Below are positions 1 to 8,208 of a stretch of DNA of 64,000 bases, piece by piece. The notes beneath the pieces were generated by a model, which saw nothing but the letters and a program-made list of their open reading frames with translations, was not told where the DNA came from and ran no database searches. Location: NCBI RefSeq assembly GCF_021216675.1, contig NZ_CP086120.1:1054001-1118000 (forward strand), in the 5' to 3' direction. The DNA is from Streptomyces gobiensis (GTDB lineage: Bacteria > Actinomycetota > Actinomycetes > Streptomycetales > Streptomycetaceae). The first letter of the stretch is position 1; the number at the start of each line of letters is the position of its first letter. The position numbers and the translations under genes were made by a program.

Positions 1-82
1 GCTTGGGTGTCGTCATGCCGCCCATGCTGCCCTACCGGCCCCGCAGGTGTACGGGGAGGCCCCTTCTCCCCTTCCACCGGAA

Positions 83-96
83 TGAAACGTGTTCTA
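83..96. promoter_or_regulatory. KstR-type operator upstream of the fused acyl-CoA dehydrogenase
   Basis: The 14-mer TGAAACGTGTTCTA matches the KstR box TnnAACnnGTTnnA at every fixed position. It ends 10 nt before the ATG at 107, so bound repressor would cover the promoter or leader. A KstR homologue is encoded at 6817-7419 in this window. That KstR binds this motif is established in mycobacteria and rhodococci; its use here is inferred. Bases 1-82 hold no supportable gene, though a minus-strand ATG at 14-16 could begin a divergent gene running off the window. Confidence 0.75.
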
Positions 97-106
97 CTGT
101 GCCCGC

Positions 107-2332
107 ATGGGGATCGGGATCTCGCAGGAGCACCGAGAGTTGGCCGAGTCCGTACGCGGCTGGGCGGCGCGGGCCGTGCCGCCCGAGGAGACGCGCAAGC
201 TCCTGGACTCGCCGGGCAGGGGCGGGCGGCCCGGATACTGGGACGGGCTCGCCGAGCAGGGGCTGCTGGGGCCGCAGCTGCCGGAGGCGTACGGCGGTGG
301 CGGCGGCACGCTGCTCGATCTGGCGGTAGTGCTGGAGGAGACCGGCCGGGCCGCGCTGCCCGGCCCGTATCTGCCCAGCGCCCTCGCCGCCGAGCTGCTG
401 CACCGGGCCGGCCAGGGGGAGCTCGTACGGGCCCTGGCCGAGGGCAGGCGGATCGGCGCCGTCGCACTGGGCGCCGGCTCGCTGACCGCGGCCGCCGTCG
501 AGGGCGGCGGCTATGTGCTGGACGGCACCGCCCCGCCGGTGCTGGGGGCGGGGGACGCCGATCTGCTGCTGCTCTCGGCGGAGACGGCGGCGGCGGCAGG
601 GTCGGCCGGGTCGGTGGGCGGGACCGTATGGCTGGCGGTGGACGCCGGGGCGCTACGGGTCCGTACGCAGGAGAGTGCCGACCCCACCCGGGCCACGGCG
701 GAGGTGAGCGCCGAGAGCGTCACCGTGCCCGCCGGGCGGGAACTGCCGGTGGACGGGGATCTGGTACGGGACCTGGCGGCGGCCCTGTTCGCCGCCGAGG
801 CCTGCGGCACCGCGGCCTGGGCGCTGGAAACAGCGGCCGAATACGCCAAGGTGCGCGAGCAGTTCGGGCGGCCCATCGGCCAGTTCCAGGCGATCAAGCA
901 TCTCTGCGCCGATATGCTGGTCCGCGTCGAACAGGCCCGCGCCCTGGCCTGGGACGCGGCCCGGGCCGCCGATGACACCGCCCAATCCCGGGGGCTGGCC
1001 ACCACCCTGGCCGCCGCCACCGCCCTGGACGCCGCGTACAGCTGTACCAAGGACTGCGTCCAGATCCTGGGCGGCATCGGCTTCACCTGGGAACACGACG
1101 CACATCTGTACCTGCGCCGCGCGGTCGTGGCGCGCCAGCTGCTCGGCACCGGCGATACCCAGCGGCTGCGTGCCGCACGGCTGGCCGCACGGGGCGCCCG
1201 GCGGGAACTGCGCCTGGAGCTGCCGCCCGAGGCGGAGCCGTACCGGGAGCAGGCGCGTACGGCGATCGAGCCGGTCAAGGGCCTTGACCCGGCCGCCGCC
1301 CGCCGCGCCCTCGCGCCCACCGGCTACGCGGCACCCCATCTGCCGCAGCCCTACGGCCTTGGCGCCGGGCCAGTCCAACAGCTCGCCGTACAGCAGGAGC
1401 TGGCGGCGGCGGGCGTCAAAGTGAGCGACCTGGGAATCGCCACCTGGGTGGTGCCCTCGCTGATCAGCTACGGCACCCAGGCCCAGCGGGAACGCCATCT
1501 GGGCCCCGCCTTGCGCGGTGATGTCCTGTGGTGCCAGCTCTTCTCCGAGCCGGGCGCCGGGTCCGACCTCGCCTCGCTGCGTACGAAGGCCGAGCGCACC
1601 GCCCGGGGCGGTTGGCGGGTCAACGGCCAGAAGGTGTGGACGTCCGCCGCGCAGTGGGCGGACTGGGGCATCCTCCTGGCCCGTACGGACCCGGACGCCC
1701 CCAAGCACAAGGGGCTGACGTATTTCGTCGTCGATATGAAGAACACCCCCGGCATCGATATCCGCCCGCTCAAGGAGATCACCGGAGACTCTCTTTTCAA
1801 CGAGGTCTACTTCGACGACGCGCTGCTCCCCGCGGACGCGGTCATCGGCGAGGTGAACGACGGCTGGCGGGTCGCCCGCCACACCCTGGGCAACGAACGC
1901 GTCCACATGGCCGACCAGCTGACCTTCGACACCGGCCTGGAAACGCTCATCGAGCACTCGACGGCCGCCGACGACACCGTCCGGGAACGTGTCGGCGCGC
2001 TGGCAGCCGAGGCCCACGCGCTGTCCTGCATCACCATGCGCACCACCCTCCAACAGCTCTCCGGCCTGGAGCCCGGCGCGGGCGCCAGCGTCCGCAAGCT
2101 CATCCAGACCCAGCACCAGCAGAAGACCGCCGAACTGGCGCTGGAGCTGCTGGGTCCGGCGGGCGCGCTGCGCGAAGGTCCGGGCGAGCGGGCGGTGCAC
2201 GGTTTCCTGATGTCCCGCTGCCTGACCATCGCGGGCGGCACCACCCAGGTCCAGCTCAATGTCGTCGCCGAACGGCTGCTCGGCCTGGACCGGGACCCCG
2301 AGCCCCGCCCGTCATCTGATGGGAGCAAGTGA
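107..2332 (+). CDS. Fused two-domain acyl-CoA dehydrogenase (FadE34-like)
   Basis: The protein has 741 residues, about twice a normal acyl-CoA dehydrogenase. Two ACAD units lie in tandem, roughly residues 1-370 and 380-735. The first shows the C-terminal helical signature REQFGRPIGQFQAIKH and later QILGGIGFTWEHD; the second has SEPGAGSDLA and VNGQKVWTSAA. Single-chain double ACADs are known in steroid side-chain degradation (FadE34/ChsE3), where they introduce the alpha,beta double bond of a steroyl-CoA using FAD. I chose the ATG at 107 over the GTG at 89 because the KstR box at 83-96 overlaps the earlier codon. The KstR box supports a steroid or terpenoid acyl-CoA substrate. A general fatty acyl substrate cannot be excluded. 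Confidence 0.85.
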   Translation: MGIGISQEHRELAESVRGWAARAVPPEETRKLLDSPGRGGRPGYWDGLAEQGLLGPQLPEAYGGGGGTLLDLAVVLEETGRAALPGPYLPSALAAELLHRAGQGELVRALAEGRRIGAVALGAGSLTAAAVEGGGYVLDGTAPPVLGAGDADLLLLSAETAAAAGSAGSVGGTVWLAVDAGALRVRTQESADPTRATAEVSAESVTVPAGRELPVDGDLVRDLAAALFAAEACGTAAWALETAAEYAKVREQFGRPIGQFQAIKHLCADMLVRVEQARALAWDAARAADDTAQSRGLATTLAAATALDAAYSCTKDCVQILGGIGFTWEHDAHLYLRRAVVARQLLGTGDTQRLRAARLAARGARRELRLELPPEAEPYREQARTAIEPVKGLDPAAARRALAPTGYAAPHLPQPYGLGAGPVQQLAVQQELAAAGVKVSDLGIATWVVPSLISYGTQAQRERHLGPALRGDVLWCQLFSEPGAGSDLASLRTKAERTARGGWRVNGQKVWTSAAQWADWGILLARTDPDAPKHKGLTYFVVDMKNTPGIDIRPLKEITGDSLFNEVYFDDALLPADAVIGEVNDGWRVARHTLGNERVHMADQLTFDTGLETLIEHSTAADDTVRERVGALAAEAHALSCITMRTTLQQLSGLEPGAGASVRKLIQTQHQQKTAELALELLGPAGALREGPGERAVHGFLMSRCLTIAGGTTQVQLNVVAERLLGLDRDPEPRPSSDGSK

Positions 2333-2390
2333 CACCCCTACGAGGCGCGGGAAGGGCGCCGGTGGTGCGGGTGATGGCACCCTGCATGCC

Positions 2391-3209
2391 ATGACCACCA
2401 TCGCCCTCAAGAAGGCCCAGCTCGCTAACGGGCTCACGCTCCCCTATGCCGAGGCGGGTTACCCAGCCGGGGCACCCGTCGTGTTCGTGCACGCCGTCAC
2501 CGAGTCGTGGGCGTCCTTCGAGACGGTGCTCAGCCGACTCCCGGTCTCCCTCCACGGCTACGCACCCACCCAGCGCGGTCACGGTGAAGCCGACCGGCCC
2601 CCGGGCGGTTACCGGCCCGAGGATTTCGCCTCCGACCTGGTGGAGTTCATGGACGCCGCCGGGATCGACCGCGCGGTGCTCGTCGGTACGGCCAGTGGCG
2701 GCGTGACCGCACGCATCGTCGCGGGCAGCCACCCGGACCGGGTCGCGGGGCTGGTCCTCATCGGTGCCCCTGCCACCCTGACGGACAACCCACGACTGTC
2801 CGGGATGGCGGAGGCCGCCGAGGCGCTGCGGGATCCTCTCGACCGGGCGGCCGTCGAGCCGTTCAGGACCGGCCTGGTGAGCCGTCCGGTGCCCGAAGAG
2901 CATCTGGACAGGATGGTCGAGGAAAGCCTCAAGGCTCCCGCACGCGTCTGGCAGGAGACCCTGCGCGGGCTGCTGGAAACAGACCTGCGCGCCACCCTGG
3001 GCGGGATCCTGGTGCCAACGCTGGTCATCTGGGGCGACCAGGACGAACTCATCCCGCACAGCGACCAGGAGACGATCGTGGAGACCATTCACGGTGCCCA
3101 GCTCGTGGTGTACGAGGATCACGGGCACATGGTGCACTGGGAGGATCCCGACCGCGTCATCACGGACCTCTCCCGCTTCGTCGCGGGCCTGGGGCAGGCG
3201 GGCCCGTAA
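2391..3209 (+). CDS. Alpha/beta-fold hydrolase
   Basis: The protein has 272 residues with the alpha/beta hydrolase order: an oxyanion-region segment (FVHAVTESWASF), a nucleophile elbow LVGTASGGVTARI, an acid in WGDQDELIP and the catalytic His in DHGHMVHWEDP. The elbow reads T-A-S-G-G rather than the usual G-x-S-x-G, so the first Gly is replaced, which many cytosolic esterases tolerate. The start at 2391 is the ATG directly before the conserved N-terminal strand. It lies 58 nt after the ACAD gene on the same strand and may be co-transcribed with it. The substrate is unknown; it resembles peroxidase-like or lactone hydrolases more than the ring-cleavage hydrolase HsaD. Confidence 0.8.
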   Translation: MTTIALKKAQLANGLTLPYAEAGYPAGAPVVFVHAVTESWASFETVLSRLPVSLHGYAPTQRGHGEADRPPGGYRPEDFASDLVEFMDAAGIDRAVLVGTASGGVTARIVAGSHPDRVAGLVLIGAPATLTDNPRLSGMAEAAEALRDPLDRAAVEPFRTGLVSRPVPEEHLDRMVEESLKAPARVWQETLRGLLETDLRATLGGILVPTLVIWGDQDELIPHSDQETIVETIHGAQLVVYEDHGHMVHWEDPDRVITDLSRFVAGLGQAGP

Positions 3210-3342
3210 CTCGTTCCTGTAACTCGTTTCCCGTACGCGTGCTCAGGGCGCGTAGAGCGCCGCGTGGGAGCGGGGCGACGGGGCTTCGCCCGGCTGCGGG
3301 GTGCCGTGGGTGGGGTTGGCCAGGTGCGGGCCGGTGGGCGGT

Positions 3343-3388
3343 GTTGTGCCCACCCACAGCCCCTCGCGGGGCTGCGAGTGCCCACAAC
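3343..3388. repeat. Interspersed palindromic repeat, copy 1
   Basis: A 46-nt near-palindrome opens with GTTGTGCCCACCCACAG and closes with GCGAGTGCCCACAAC around an inner GCCCC/GGGGC hairpin. The same unit recurs at 13370-13415, and variants with the same outer arms lie at 22851-22891 and 45287-45410. It is preceded by a GC-rich stretch (about 3264-3342, GGGGCTTCGCCCGGCTGCGG) that also recurs near the other copies. It lies between the hydrolase and the convergent alpha-barrel gene, where it may act as a bidirectional terminator. The rest of 3210-3423 shows no gene. Confidence 0.8.
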
Positions 3389-3423
3389 AGGTGGGCGGGG
3401 CGGGGAGCCCGCAAGGCGTTGCG

Positions 3424-4491
3424 TTAGCAGCAGTCTGGGGGGAGGCCGGTGGGGAGGCGTTCGCCGCTGAAGACCTGCATGGTCGCTTCGTCGCCGCCCA
3501 GGGCGGCGACGGCCAGCAGGATGGAGCCCGCCGTCCAGGAGGTCTGCTCCTCGGGCCAGACCGCGTCATCGGCGAAGACATAGCCGGTCCAGTACATGCC
3601 GTTCGCGGCCCGTAGGTGCTGAATCCAGCTCAGGATGTCCAGGGCACGGTCCGACTCCCCCATCACCCAGAGCGCCAGCGCGAGTTCGGCGCTCTCGCCG
3701 CCGGTGACCCAGGGGTTGGGCAGGATACAGCGCACGCCGAGACCCGGTACCACGAAACGGTCCCAGTGTTCCTCGATGCGTTCCTTGGCGGCCGGCCCGG
3801 TGAGGGCGCCGCCGAGGATGGGGTAGTACCAGTCCATGGAGTAGCGGGACTTGTCCAGGAAGCGCTCGGGGTGGTGCTGGATCGCGTGGCCCAGCCAGCC
3901 GACGCCCAGTTCCCAGTCGGGCTGTGGCTCCTCGCGGTACTCGGCGAGGGCCAGCGCGCAACGCAGCGCCTGGTAGATGGAGGAGGAGCCGGTCAGCAGG
4001 GCGTCGGCGACCGGGGTGCCGTCGGGCTCCCGCTTCCAGCCGATCTGGCCGCCCGGCTGCTGGAGCCCGAGTACGAACTCCATCGCCGCGGCCACCACCG
4101 GCCACATACGTTCCAGAAAGGCCTCATCGCCGGTCGACAGATAGTGGTGCCAGACGCCGACGGCGATATACGCACAGAAGTTGCTCTCCCGGCCCCGGTC
4201 GGTGGGGGTGTCGGCGTCGCCGTCCGCGTAGGCGGCGTACCAGGAGCCATCGGGGAGCTGGTGCCTGGCGAGCCAGTTGTAGGCGGCCTCGGCACGGTCG
4301 TGTTCCCCGGCGGTGTCCAGTGCCATGGCGGCCTCGATATGGTCCCAGGGGTCGAGATGGTGGCCCCGGAACCAGGGGATGGCGCCGTCCGCGCGCTGGG
4401 TGGCGGCGATGCCCGCCACGGTCTGGGTGGCCTGCTCGGCGGTGAGTACGCCGGGAAGAATGAGCCGTTCAGTGCGCTCCGGGCTCGTCAC
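3424..4491 (-). CDS. Alpha/alpha-barrel protein annotated in such operons as prenyltransferase-like
   Basis: The 355-residue protein is built of aromatic, helical repeats such as RADGAIPWFRGHHLDPWDH and RHQLPDGSWYAAY, with QPGGQIGW and a conserved EEQTSWTAGSILLA end. This is the six-hairpin barrel of glycoside hydrolases and terpenoid cyclases. No signal peptide or membrane segment is visible. Its start overlaps the methyltransferase stop by 4 nt, and it is the last gene of a three-gene operon with a GT4 glycosyltransferase and a SAM methyltransferase. That context suggests work on a glycosylated, methylated polymer or lipid. Barrel residues fit a glycosidase as well as a prenyltransferase, and the true reaction is unknown. 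Confidence 0.6.
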   Translation of the reverse strand: MTSPERTERLILPGVLTAEQATQTVAGIAATQRADGAIPWFRGHHLDPWDHIEAAMALDTAGEHDRAEAAYNWLARHQLPDGSWYAAYADGDADTPTDRGRESNFCAYIAVGVWHHYLSTGDEAFLERMWPVVAAAMEFVLGLQQPGGQIGWKREPDGTPVADALLTGSSSIYQALRCALALAEYREEPQPDWELGVGWLGHAIQHHPERFLDKSRYSMDWYYPILGGALTGPAAKERIEEHWDRFVVPGLGVRCILPNPWVTGGESAELALALWVMGESDRALDILSWIQHLRAANGMYWTGYVFADDAVWPEEQTSWTAGSILLAVAALGGDEATMQVFSGERLPTGLPPDCC

Positions 4492-5237
4492 GCGCCGTCC
4501 TCGTCCGTGCTGTGGACGGCGGGCGTGTGCGGCAGCGTCGCGTAGGCGACAAAGCTCTTGCCGATCAGGGGATTCAGGGCGCGTTCGGCGACACGGGTCG
4601 CCAGCGGCTTCTTCATGATGTCCCAGACCAGCAGCTGGTGGTACGCGCGAACGGGGAGCGCCTTGTCGTTATTCACACCGAATGCACATTTGAGCCACCA
4701 GTACGGCGAGTGCAGGCCGTGCGCATGGTGGGTGCCATAGGGCCGCAGACCGGCCTCGCGCATTTTGCGCAGCAGCTCCTCGGCGCGGTAGATACGGATA
4801 TGGCCGCCCTCGACCTCGTGGTATTCGTCGGAGAGGGCCCAGCAGATCTTCTCCGGGCCGTAGCGCGGCACGGTGACGGCGATCCGGCCGCCGGGGCGCA
4901 GCACCCGGACCATCTCGGCGAGCACGCCCTTGTCGTCCGGGATGTGCTCCATCACCTCGGAGATGATGACGACATCGAAGCTGTCGTCGGGGAAGGGCAG
5001 GTTGAGCGCGTCACCCTCCATCGCGGTGGCGGTAGCGCCCGCCGGGGCCTCACCGGCCTCCTCCATGGCGGCGAACCACTTGGCGACCTCGCGGATCTCC
5101 TCGGTGTTCTGGTCGAGTGCGACGACACGCGCTCCGCGTCGGTAGCACTCGAAGGCGTGGCGTCCGGCGCCGCACCCCAGATCGAGGACATGATCGCCCG
5201 CGGCGAGCGGGAACCGGGAAAAATCGACGGTCAGCAC
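4488..5237 (-). CDS. Class I SAM-dependent methyltransferase
   Basis: The 249-residue protein has a clear Rossmann methyltransferase core: motif I HVLDLGCGAGRHAFE near residue 17, an acidic residue after strand 2 (VALDQN), PFPDDSFDVVIISEVMEHI and LRPGGRIAVTVPRYG. The GTG start at 5237 puts the first strand close to the N terminus, as usual for this subfamily. The family moves a methyl group from S-adenosylmethionine to an O, N or C acceptor. The acceptor here is unknown, but the operon suggests the product of the upstream glycosyltransferase. It overlaps the downstream barrel gene by 4 nt (ATGA type). Confidence 0.85.
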   Translation of the reverse strand: MLTVDFSRFPLAAGDHVLDLGCGAGRHAFECYRRGARVVALDQNTEEIREVAKWFAAMEEAGEAPAGATATAMEGDALNLPFPDDSFDVVIISEVMEHIPDDKGVLAEMVRVLRPGGRIAVTVPRYGPEKICWALSDEYHEVEGGHIRIYRAEELLRKMREAGLRPYGTHHAHGLHSPYWWLKCAFGVNNDKALPVRAYHQLLVWDIMKKPLATRVAERALNPLIGKSFVAYATLPHTPAVHSTDEDGA

Positions 5238-5290
5238 AGGGACTCTGCTTTCGTCCGGGGGTGGGGCGATGGGCGGGCGGGATGAGGGGG

Positions 5291-6610
5291 CTAGACGCGC
5301 TGGCGGGTGAGGGTGATGGCCTCCCGGTACCGCTCCACGGTGCCGATCGCCGCCTGTTCCCAGGTGAAGCGGCGCAGCACCCGGTCCCGTCCGGCGGTGC
5401 CCAGTCGCTTGCGCAGTCCGGCGTCACCGAGCAGCCGTCCCAGGGCGGCGGCGAGTGCGCCCGCGTCACCGGGCGGAACGGCCAGACAGGTCTCACCGTC
5501 CGGACCGGCTACCTCGGGGATGGCGCCGCCGGTGGTGGCGACCAGCGGCGTACCGGTGGCCATGGCTTCGGCGGCGGGCAGGGAGAAGCCTTCGTAGAGC
5601 GAGGGCACACAGGCGATCTGCGCGCCGCGCACCAGGTCGGCCAGCGCGTGGTCGCTGACGCCCTTGATGAACTCGACAGCGTCGGACAGTCCGTAGCGTT
5701 CGATGGCGGCGGCGACCGGGCCGTCGTCGGCGCGCTTGCCGACAACGACCAGATGGGCGTCCGGGTTCTCGGTGCGCAGCTTGGCCAGCGCCTCCACCAG
5801 GTGGATCAGGCCCTTGAGCGGGACATCGGCGCTGGAGGTGGTGACGATCCGGCCGGGGATCTCGGGGATGGCCGGGTCGGGGGAGAAGAGCCGGGCGTCG
5901 GCCCCGATGTGCACGATATGGATACGGTCCTGACGCACTCCGAGGTCATCGATGATCTCCTGCCGGGATGAGCCGGAGACGGTGAGCACCGACGGCAGCC
6001 GCCGGGCGACCCGCTTCTGCATCCGGGTGAAGCCATACCAGCGGCGTACGGAGATGCGTTGTTTCCAGCCCTCGGCGGCCTCCAGCTCAAGCTGCCGGTC
6101 GACGGTGATGGGGTGGTGGATCGTGGTGACCAGCGGGGCGCCCAGCGTCTGAGGCCCGCCGAGCAGTCCGTAGCCCAGCGTCTGGTTGTCGTGGATGATG
6201 TCGAAGTCACCGCGTCGGGCGGCCAGATGGCGGCGGGCGCGCAGGGAGAAGGTCAGCGGCTCGGGGAAGCCGCCGGTCCACATCGTGCCGACCTCAAGTG
6301 CGTCGATCCAGTCGCGGTACTCGCCGAGCCCCGGGGTGCGGAAGGGGTCGGGCTGCCGGTAGAGGTCCAGGCTGGGCAGCTCGGTGAGGGTGACTCCGGC
6401 GTCGACGACGGGGTAGGGCTGGGCTCCGATCACCTCGACGTGGTGGCCGAGCCGGACAAGCTCTCGCGACAGATGGCGGACGTACACCCCCTGCCCGCCG
6501 CAGAAGGGGTTGCCCTTGTAGGTGAGCAGGGCGATGCGCAGCGGTCGTTCCGCACCGCCCACGCTCTGCGAGGGGCCGGACGCTGCGTCCTGTATGGCCT
6601 CTGCGGTCAC
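5291..6610 (-). CDS. GT4 family glycosyltransferase
   Basis: The 439-residue protein shows the GT-B fold. The N-terminal domain has a glycine loop (GNPFCGGQGVYVRHLSREL). The C-terminal nucleotide-sugar domain carries the retaining GT4 signature EGFSLPAAE (E-x7-E) followed by GTPLVATTGGAIPEV. There is no membrane segment, so it acts in the cytosol or at the inner face of the membrane. It is the first gene of the operon with the methyltransferase and barrel protein. Its start lies 54 nt from a perfect KstR-type box, which is shared with the divergent kstR gene. Donor and acceptor sugars cannot be told from sequence. Confidence 0.88.
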   Translation of the reverse strand: MTAEAIQDAASGPSQSVGGAERPLRIALLTYKGNPFCGGQGVYVRHLSRELVRLGHHVEVIGAQPYPVVDAGVTLTELPSLDLYRQPDPFRTPGLGEYRDWIDALEVGTMWTGGFPEPLTFSLRARRHLAARRGDFDIIHDNQTLGYGLLGGPQTLGAPLVTTIHHPITVDRQLELEAAEGWKQRISVRRWYGFTRMQKRVARRLPSVLTVSGSSRQEIIDDLGVRQDRIHIVHIGADARLFSPDPAIPEIPGRIVTTSSADVPLKGLIHLVEALAKLRTENPDAHLVVVGKRADDGPVAAAIERYGLSDAVEFIKGVSDHALADLVRGAQIACVPSLYEGFSLPAAEAMATGTPLVATTGGAIPEVAGPDGETCLAVPPGDAGALAAALGRLLGDAGLRKRLGTAGRDRVLRRFTWEQAAIGTVERYREAITLTRQRV

Positions 6611-6664
6611 TCGCGGCCCCCTTCTCGCTGGACTTTCGCCGGAGCGTAACCGCTCACGCTAAGG

Positions 6665-6678
6665 TAGAACAAGTTTCA
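6665..6678. promoter_or_regulatory. KstR-type operator between the glycosyltransferase operon and kstR
   Basis: TAGAACAAGTTTCA fits TnnAACnnGTTnnA at all fixed positions. It lies 54 nt before the glycosyltransferase start on the minus strand and 138 nt before the kstR start on the plus strand. It could therefore serve autoregulation of kstR, control of the glycosyltransferase operon, or both. The remaining 6611-6816 shows no gene. Confidence 0.75.
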
Positions 6679-6816
6679 GGAGTGGCCACCCCGCCCTCGC
6701 TCGACCCATGAATCTACCGGCCGGTCACCAACCTGGACCGGCCGGACCAGGTGATTCGCGCCACGGCTGGCCACCCTGTCAAGATGCACGGATCGCACGC
6801 CATGGAATCGGGAAGC

Positions 6817-7419
6817 ATGACGACACAGTCCAAGCCGCCGTCCTCCCCGCCGCTGACCGAGCGCCAGGAGGCACGTCGCCGCCGGATCCTGCACGCCAGC
6901 GCGCAGCTGGCCCGTCGCGGCGGCTTTGACGCGGTACAGATGCGCGAGGTTGCCGAGTCATCCCAGGTCGCCCTCGGTACGCTCTACCGCTACTTCCCCT
7001 CCAAGGTGCATCTGCTGGTCGCGACCATGCAGGACCAGCTGCAGCAGATGCACGAGACGCTGCACAAGCGCCCGCCCACGGACGAGGAACCGGCAGCGCG
7101 GGTGGCTGAGACGCTGATGCGCGCCTTCCGGGCGATGCAGCGCGAACCGCAGCTGGCCGACGCCATGGTGCGGGCCCTGACCTTCGCGGACCGCTCGGTC
7201 AGCCCTGAGGTGGATACGGTCTCCCGGCTCACCACGGCGATCATCCTGGACGCCATGGGCCTGGAGACGCCACCCACACCCGAGCAGTTGTCGGCGGTCC
7301 GGGTCATCGAGCACACCTGGCACTCAGCGCTGATCACCTGGCTGTCCGGGCGAGCCTCTATCGCCCAGGTCAAAATCGATATCGAGACGGTCTGCCGCTT
7401 GATCGATGTGACGGCTTGA
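6817..7419 (+). CDS. kstR: TetR-family regulator KstR
   Basis: The 200-residue protein has a TetR helix-turn-helix at about residues 15-65 with AVQMREVAESSQVALGTLYR and FPSKVHLLVA, which closely follows mycobacterial KstR (GYEAVQMRAVADRADVAVGTLYRYFPSKVHLL). Similarity continues into the ligand domain (AMQREPQLADAMVRAL, VIEHTWHSALITWLSGRAS). KstR represses the cholesterol catabolic regulon and is released by a steroyl-CoA. I use the ATG at 6817; an in-frame ATG at 6802 is an alternative. FadE34-, CYP125- and FadA5-like genes in the window, each with a matching box, support the call. What its ligand is in this organism is unknown. Confidence 0.85.
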   Translation: MTTQSKPPSSPPLTERQEARRRRILHASAQLARRGGFDAVQMREVAESSQVALGTLYRYFPSKVHLLVATMQDQLQQMHETLHKRPPTDEEPAARVAETLMRAFRAMQREPQLADAMVRALTFADRSVSPEVDTVSRLTTAIILDAMGLETPPTPEQLSAVRVIEHTWHSALITWLSGRASIAQVKIDIETVCRLIDVTA

Positions 7420-7464
7420 TCAACGTGATGACTTGGTCAACGGCGGCACCTGAGGGCGCACACT

Positions 7465-7494
7465 AGGGGCGCTCTCACGCTGGGATGCGCCCCT
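7465..7494. terminator. Hairpin after kstR
   Basis: AGGGGCG (7465-7471) pairs with CGCCCCT (7488-7494) across a 16-nt loop, 45 nt after the kstR stop. There is no T tract, which is usual for Streptomyces terminators. The rest of 7420-7602 is a leader for ramR with a purine-rich ribosome site (GGAGGAAGAGG). Confidence 0.45.
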
Positions 7495-7602
7495 GTACCT
7501 CCCCTGTGGCTTGTTTCGCGTAGTCATGATATCGCTACTGCCGGTTGAATATGGACGCCTGCGTGACATGCAGCCGGTGAACGGGGCTGGAGGAAGAGGA
7601 TT

Positions 7603-8208
7603 GTGATCCGGGTACTACTGGTGCACGATATCCGCCTGCTGCGATCAGGGCTGGAAGCACTGCTCAATAAGGCACACGACCTGGAAGTAACCGCCGTTTC
7701 CTGGCACAACGCACCATGGAGAGCGCGCTCTTCGCAGATCGATGTCTGTGTCGCGGACATGGAGCGGCCAGGCGAGAAGGAGCCCGGCGACATAGTTGAA
7801 TTATCACGGACTTTGCTCCCGGCTCACTGCCGCCTACTGGTTTTAGCCACTCCGGGACGGCCGGGACTGCTGCGTCAGGCACATGACGCCAACGCGCTGG
7901 GCTTTGTGAACAAAGACGCCAGCCCCGACCGATTAGTGCACGGAATCCGCCAGGTGGCCAAGGGCGAGCATTTCGTTGACGATTCACTCGCATTTGGATT
8001 TCTGCAGGCCGCGAAGCTGCCACTGACGCCACGGGAGCTAAGCGTTCTGTCCCTCGCCGCCGAAGGAGCCTCGATCTCCGAGATCGCCGCTTCCCTTCAT
8101 CTGAGCAACGGGACCATACGGAACTATATGTCCGCGATCACCCGCAAGACCGGGGCCCGTAACCGCGTTGACGCCATCTGCATCGCTCAGCGCGCGGGCT
8201 GGCTCTGA
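7603..8208 (+). CDS. ramR: RamR/AmfR response-regulator-like activator of the SapB cluster
   Basis: The 201-residue protein has an N-terminal receiver-like domain and a C-terminal LuxR-type helix-turn-helix (LTPRELSVLSLAAEGASISE, then NGTIRNYMSAITRKTGARNR). The receiver keeps the acceptor-type Asp in VCVADMERPG and the Lys in FVNKDAS, but the acidic pair at the end of strand 1 is reduced to HD (LLVHDIRLLRSGL). RamR of S. coelicolor has the same size and position beside ramCSAB and activates that operon during aerial growth. The GTG start has a good purine-rich site 5' to it. Three in-frame TTA codons (7801, 7843, 7933) make bldA tRNA-dependent translation likely. Its 3' end overlaps the ramB tail on the other strand. 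Confidence 0.85.
   Translation: MIRVLLVHDIRLLRSGLEALLNKAHDLEVTAVSWHNAPWRARSSQIDVCVADMERPGEKEPGDIVELSRTLLPAHCRLLVLATPGRPGLLRQAHDANALGFVNKDASPDRLVHGIRQVAKGEHFVDDSLAFGFLQAAKLPLTPRELSVLSLAAEGASISEIAASLHLSNGTIRNYMSAITRKTGARNRVDAICIAQRAGWL

Noticed and set aside
1..16. Start of a divergent gene on the minus strand (ATG at 14-16)
   Set aside because: Only five codons are visible, so it cannot be supported as a gene.
653..2200. Long minus-strand open frame opposite the acyl-CoA dehydrogenase gene
   Set aside because: It mirrors the GC-biased codons of the plus-strand gene, has no family motif and no ribosome site.
2391..3209. Ring-cleavage hydrolase HsaD of cholesterol degradation
   Set aside because: Length and catalytic triad fit, but the specific HsaD pattern is not seen and no KstR box precedes it directly.
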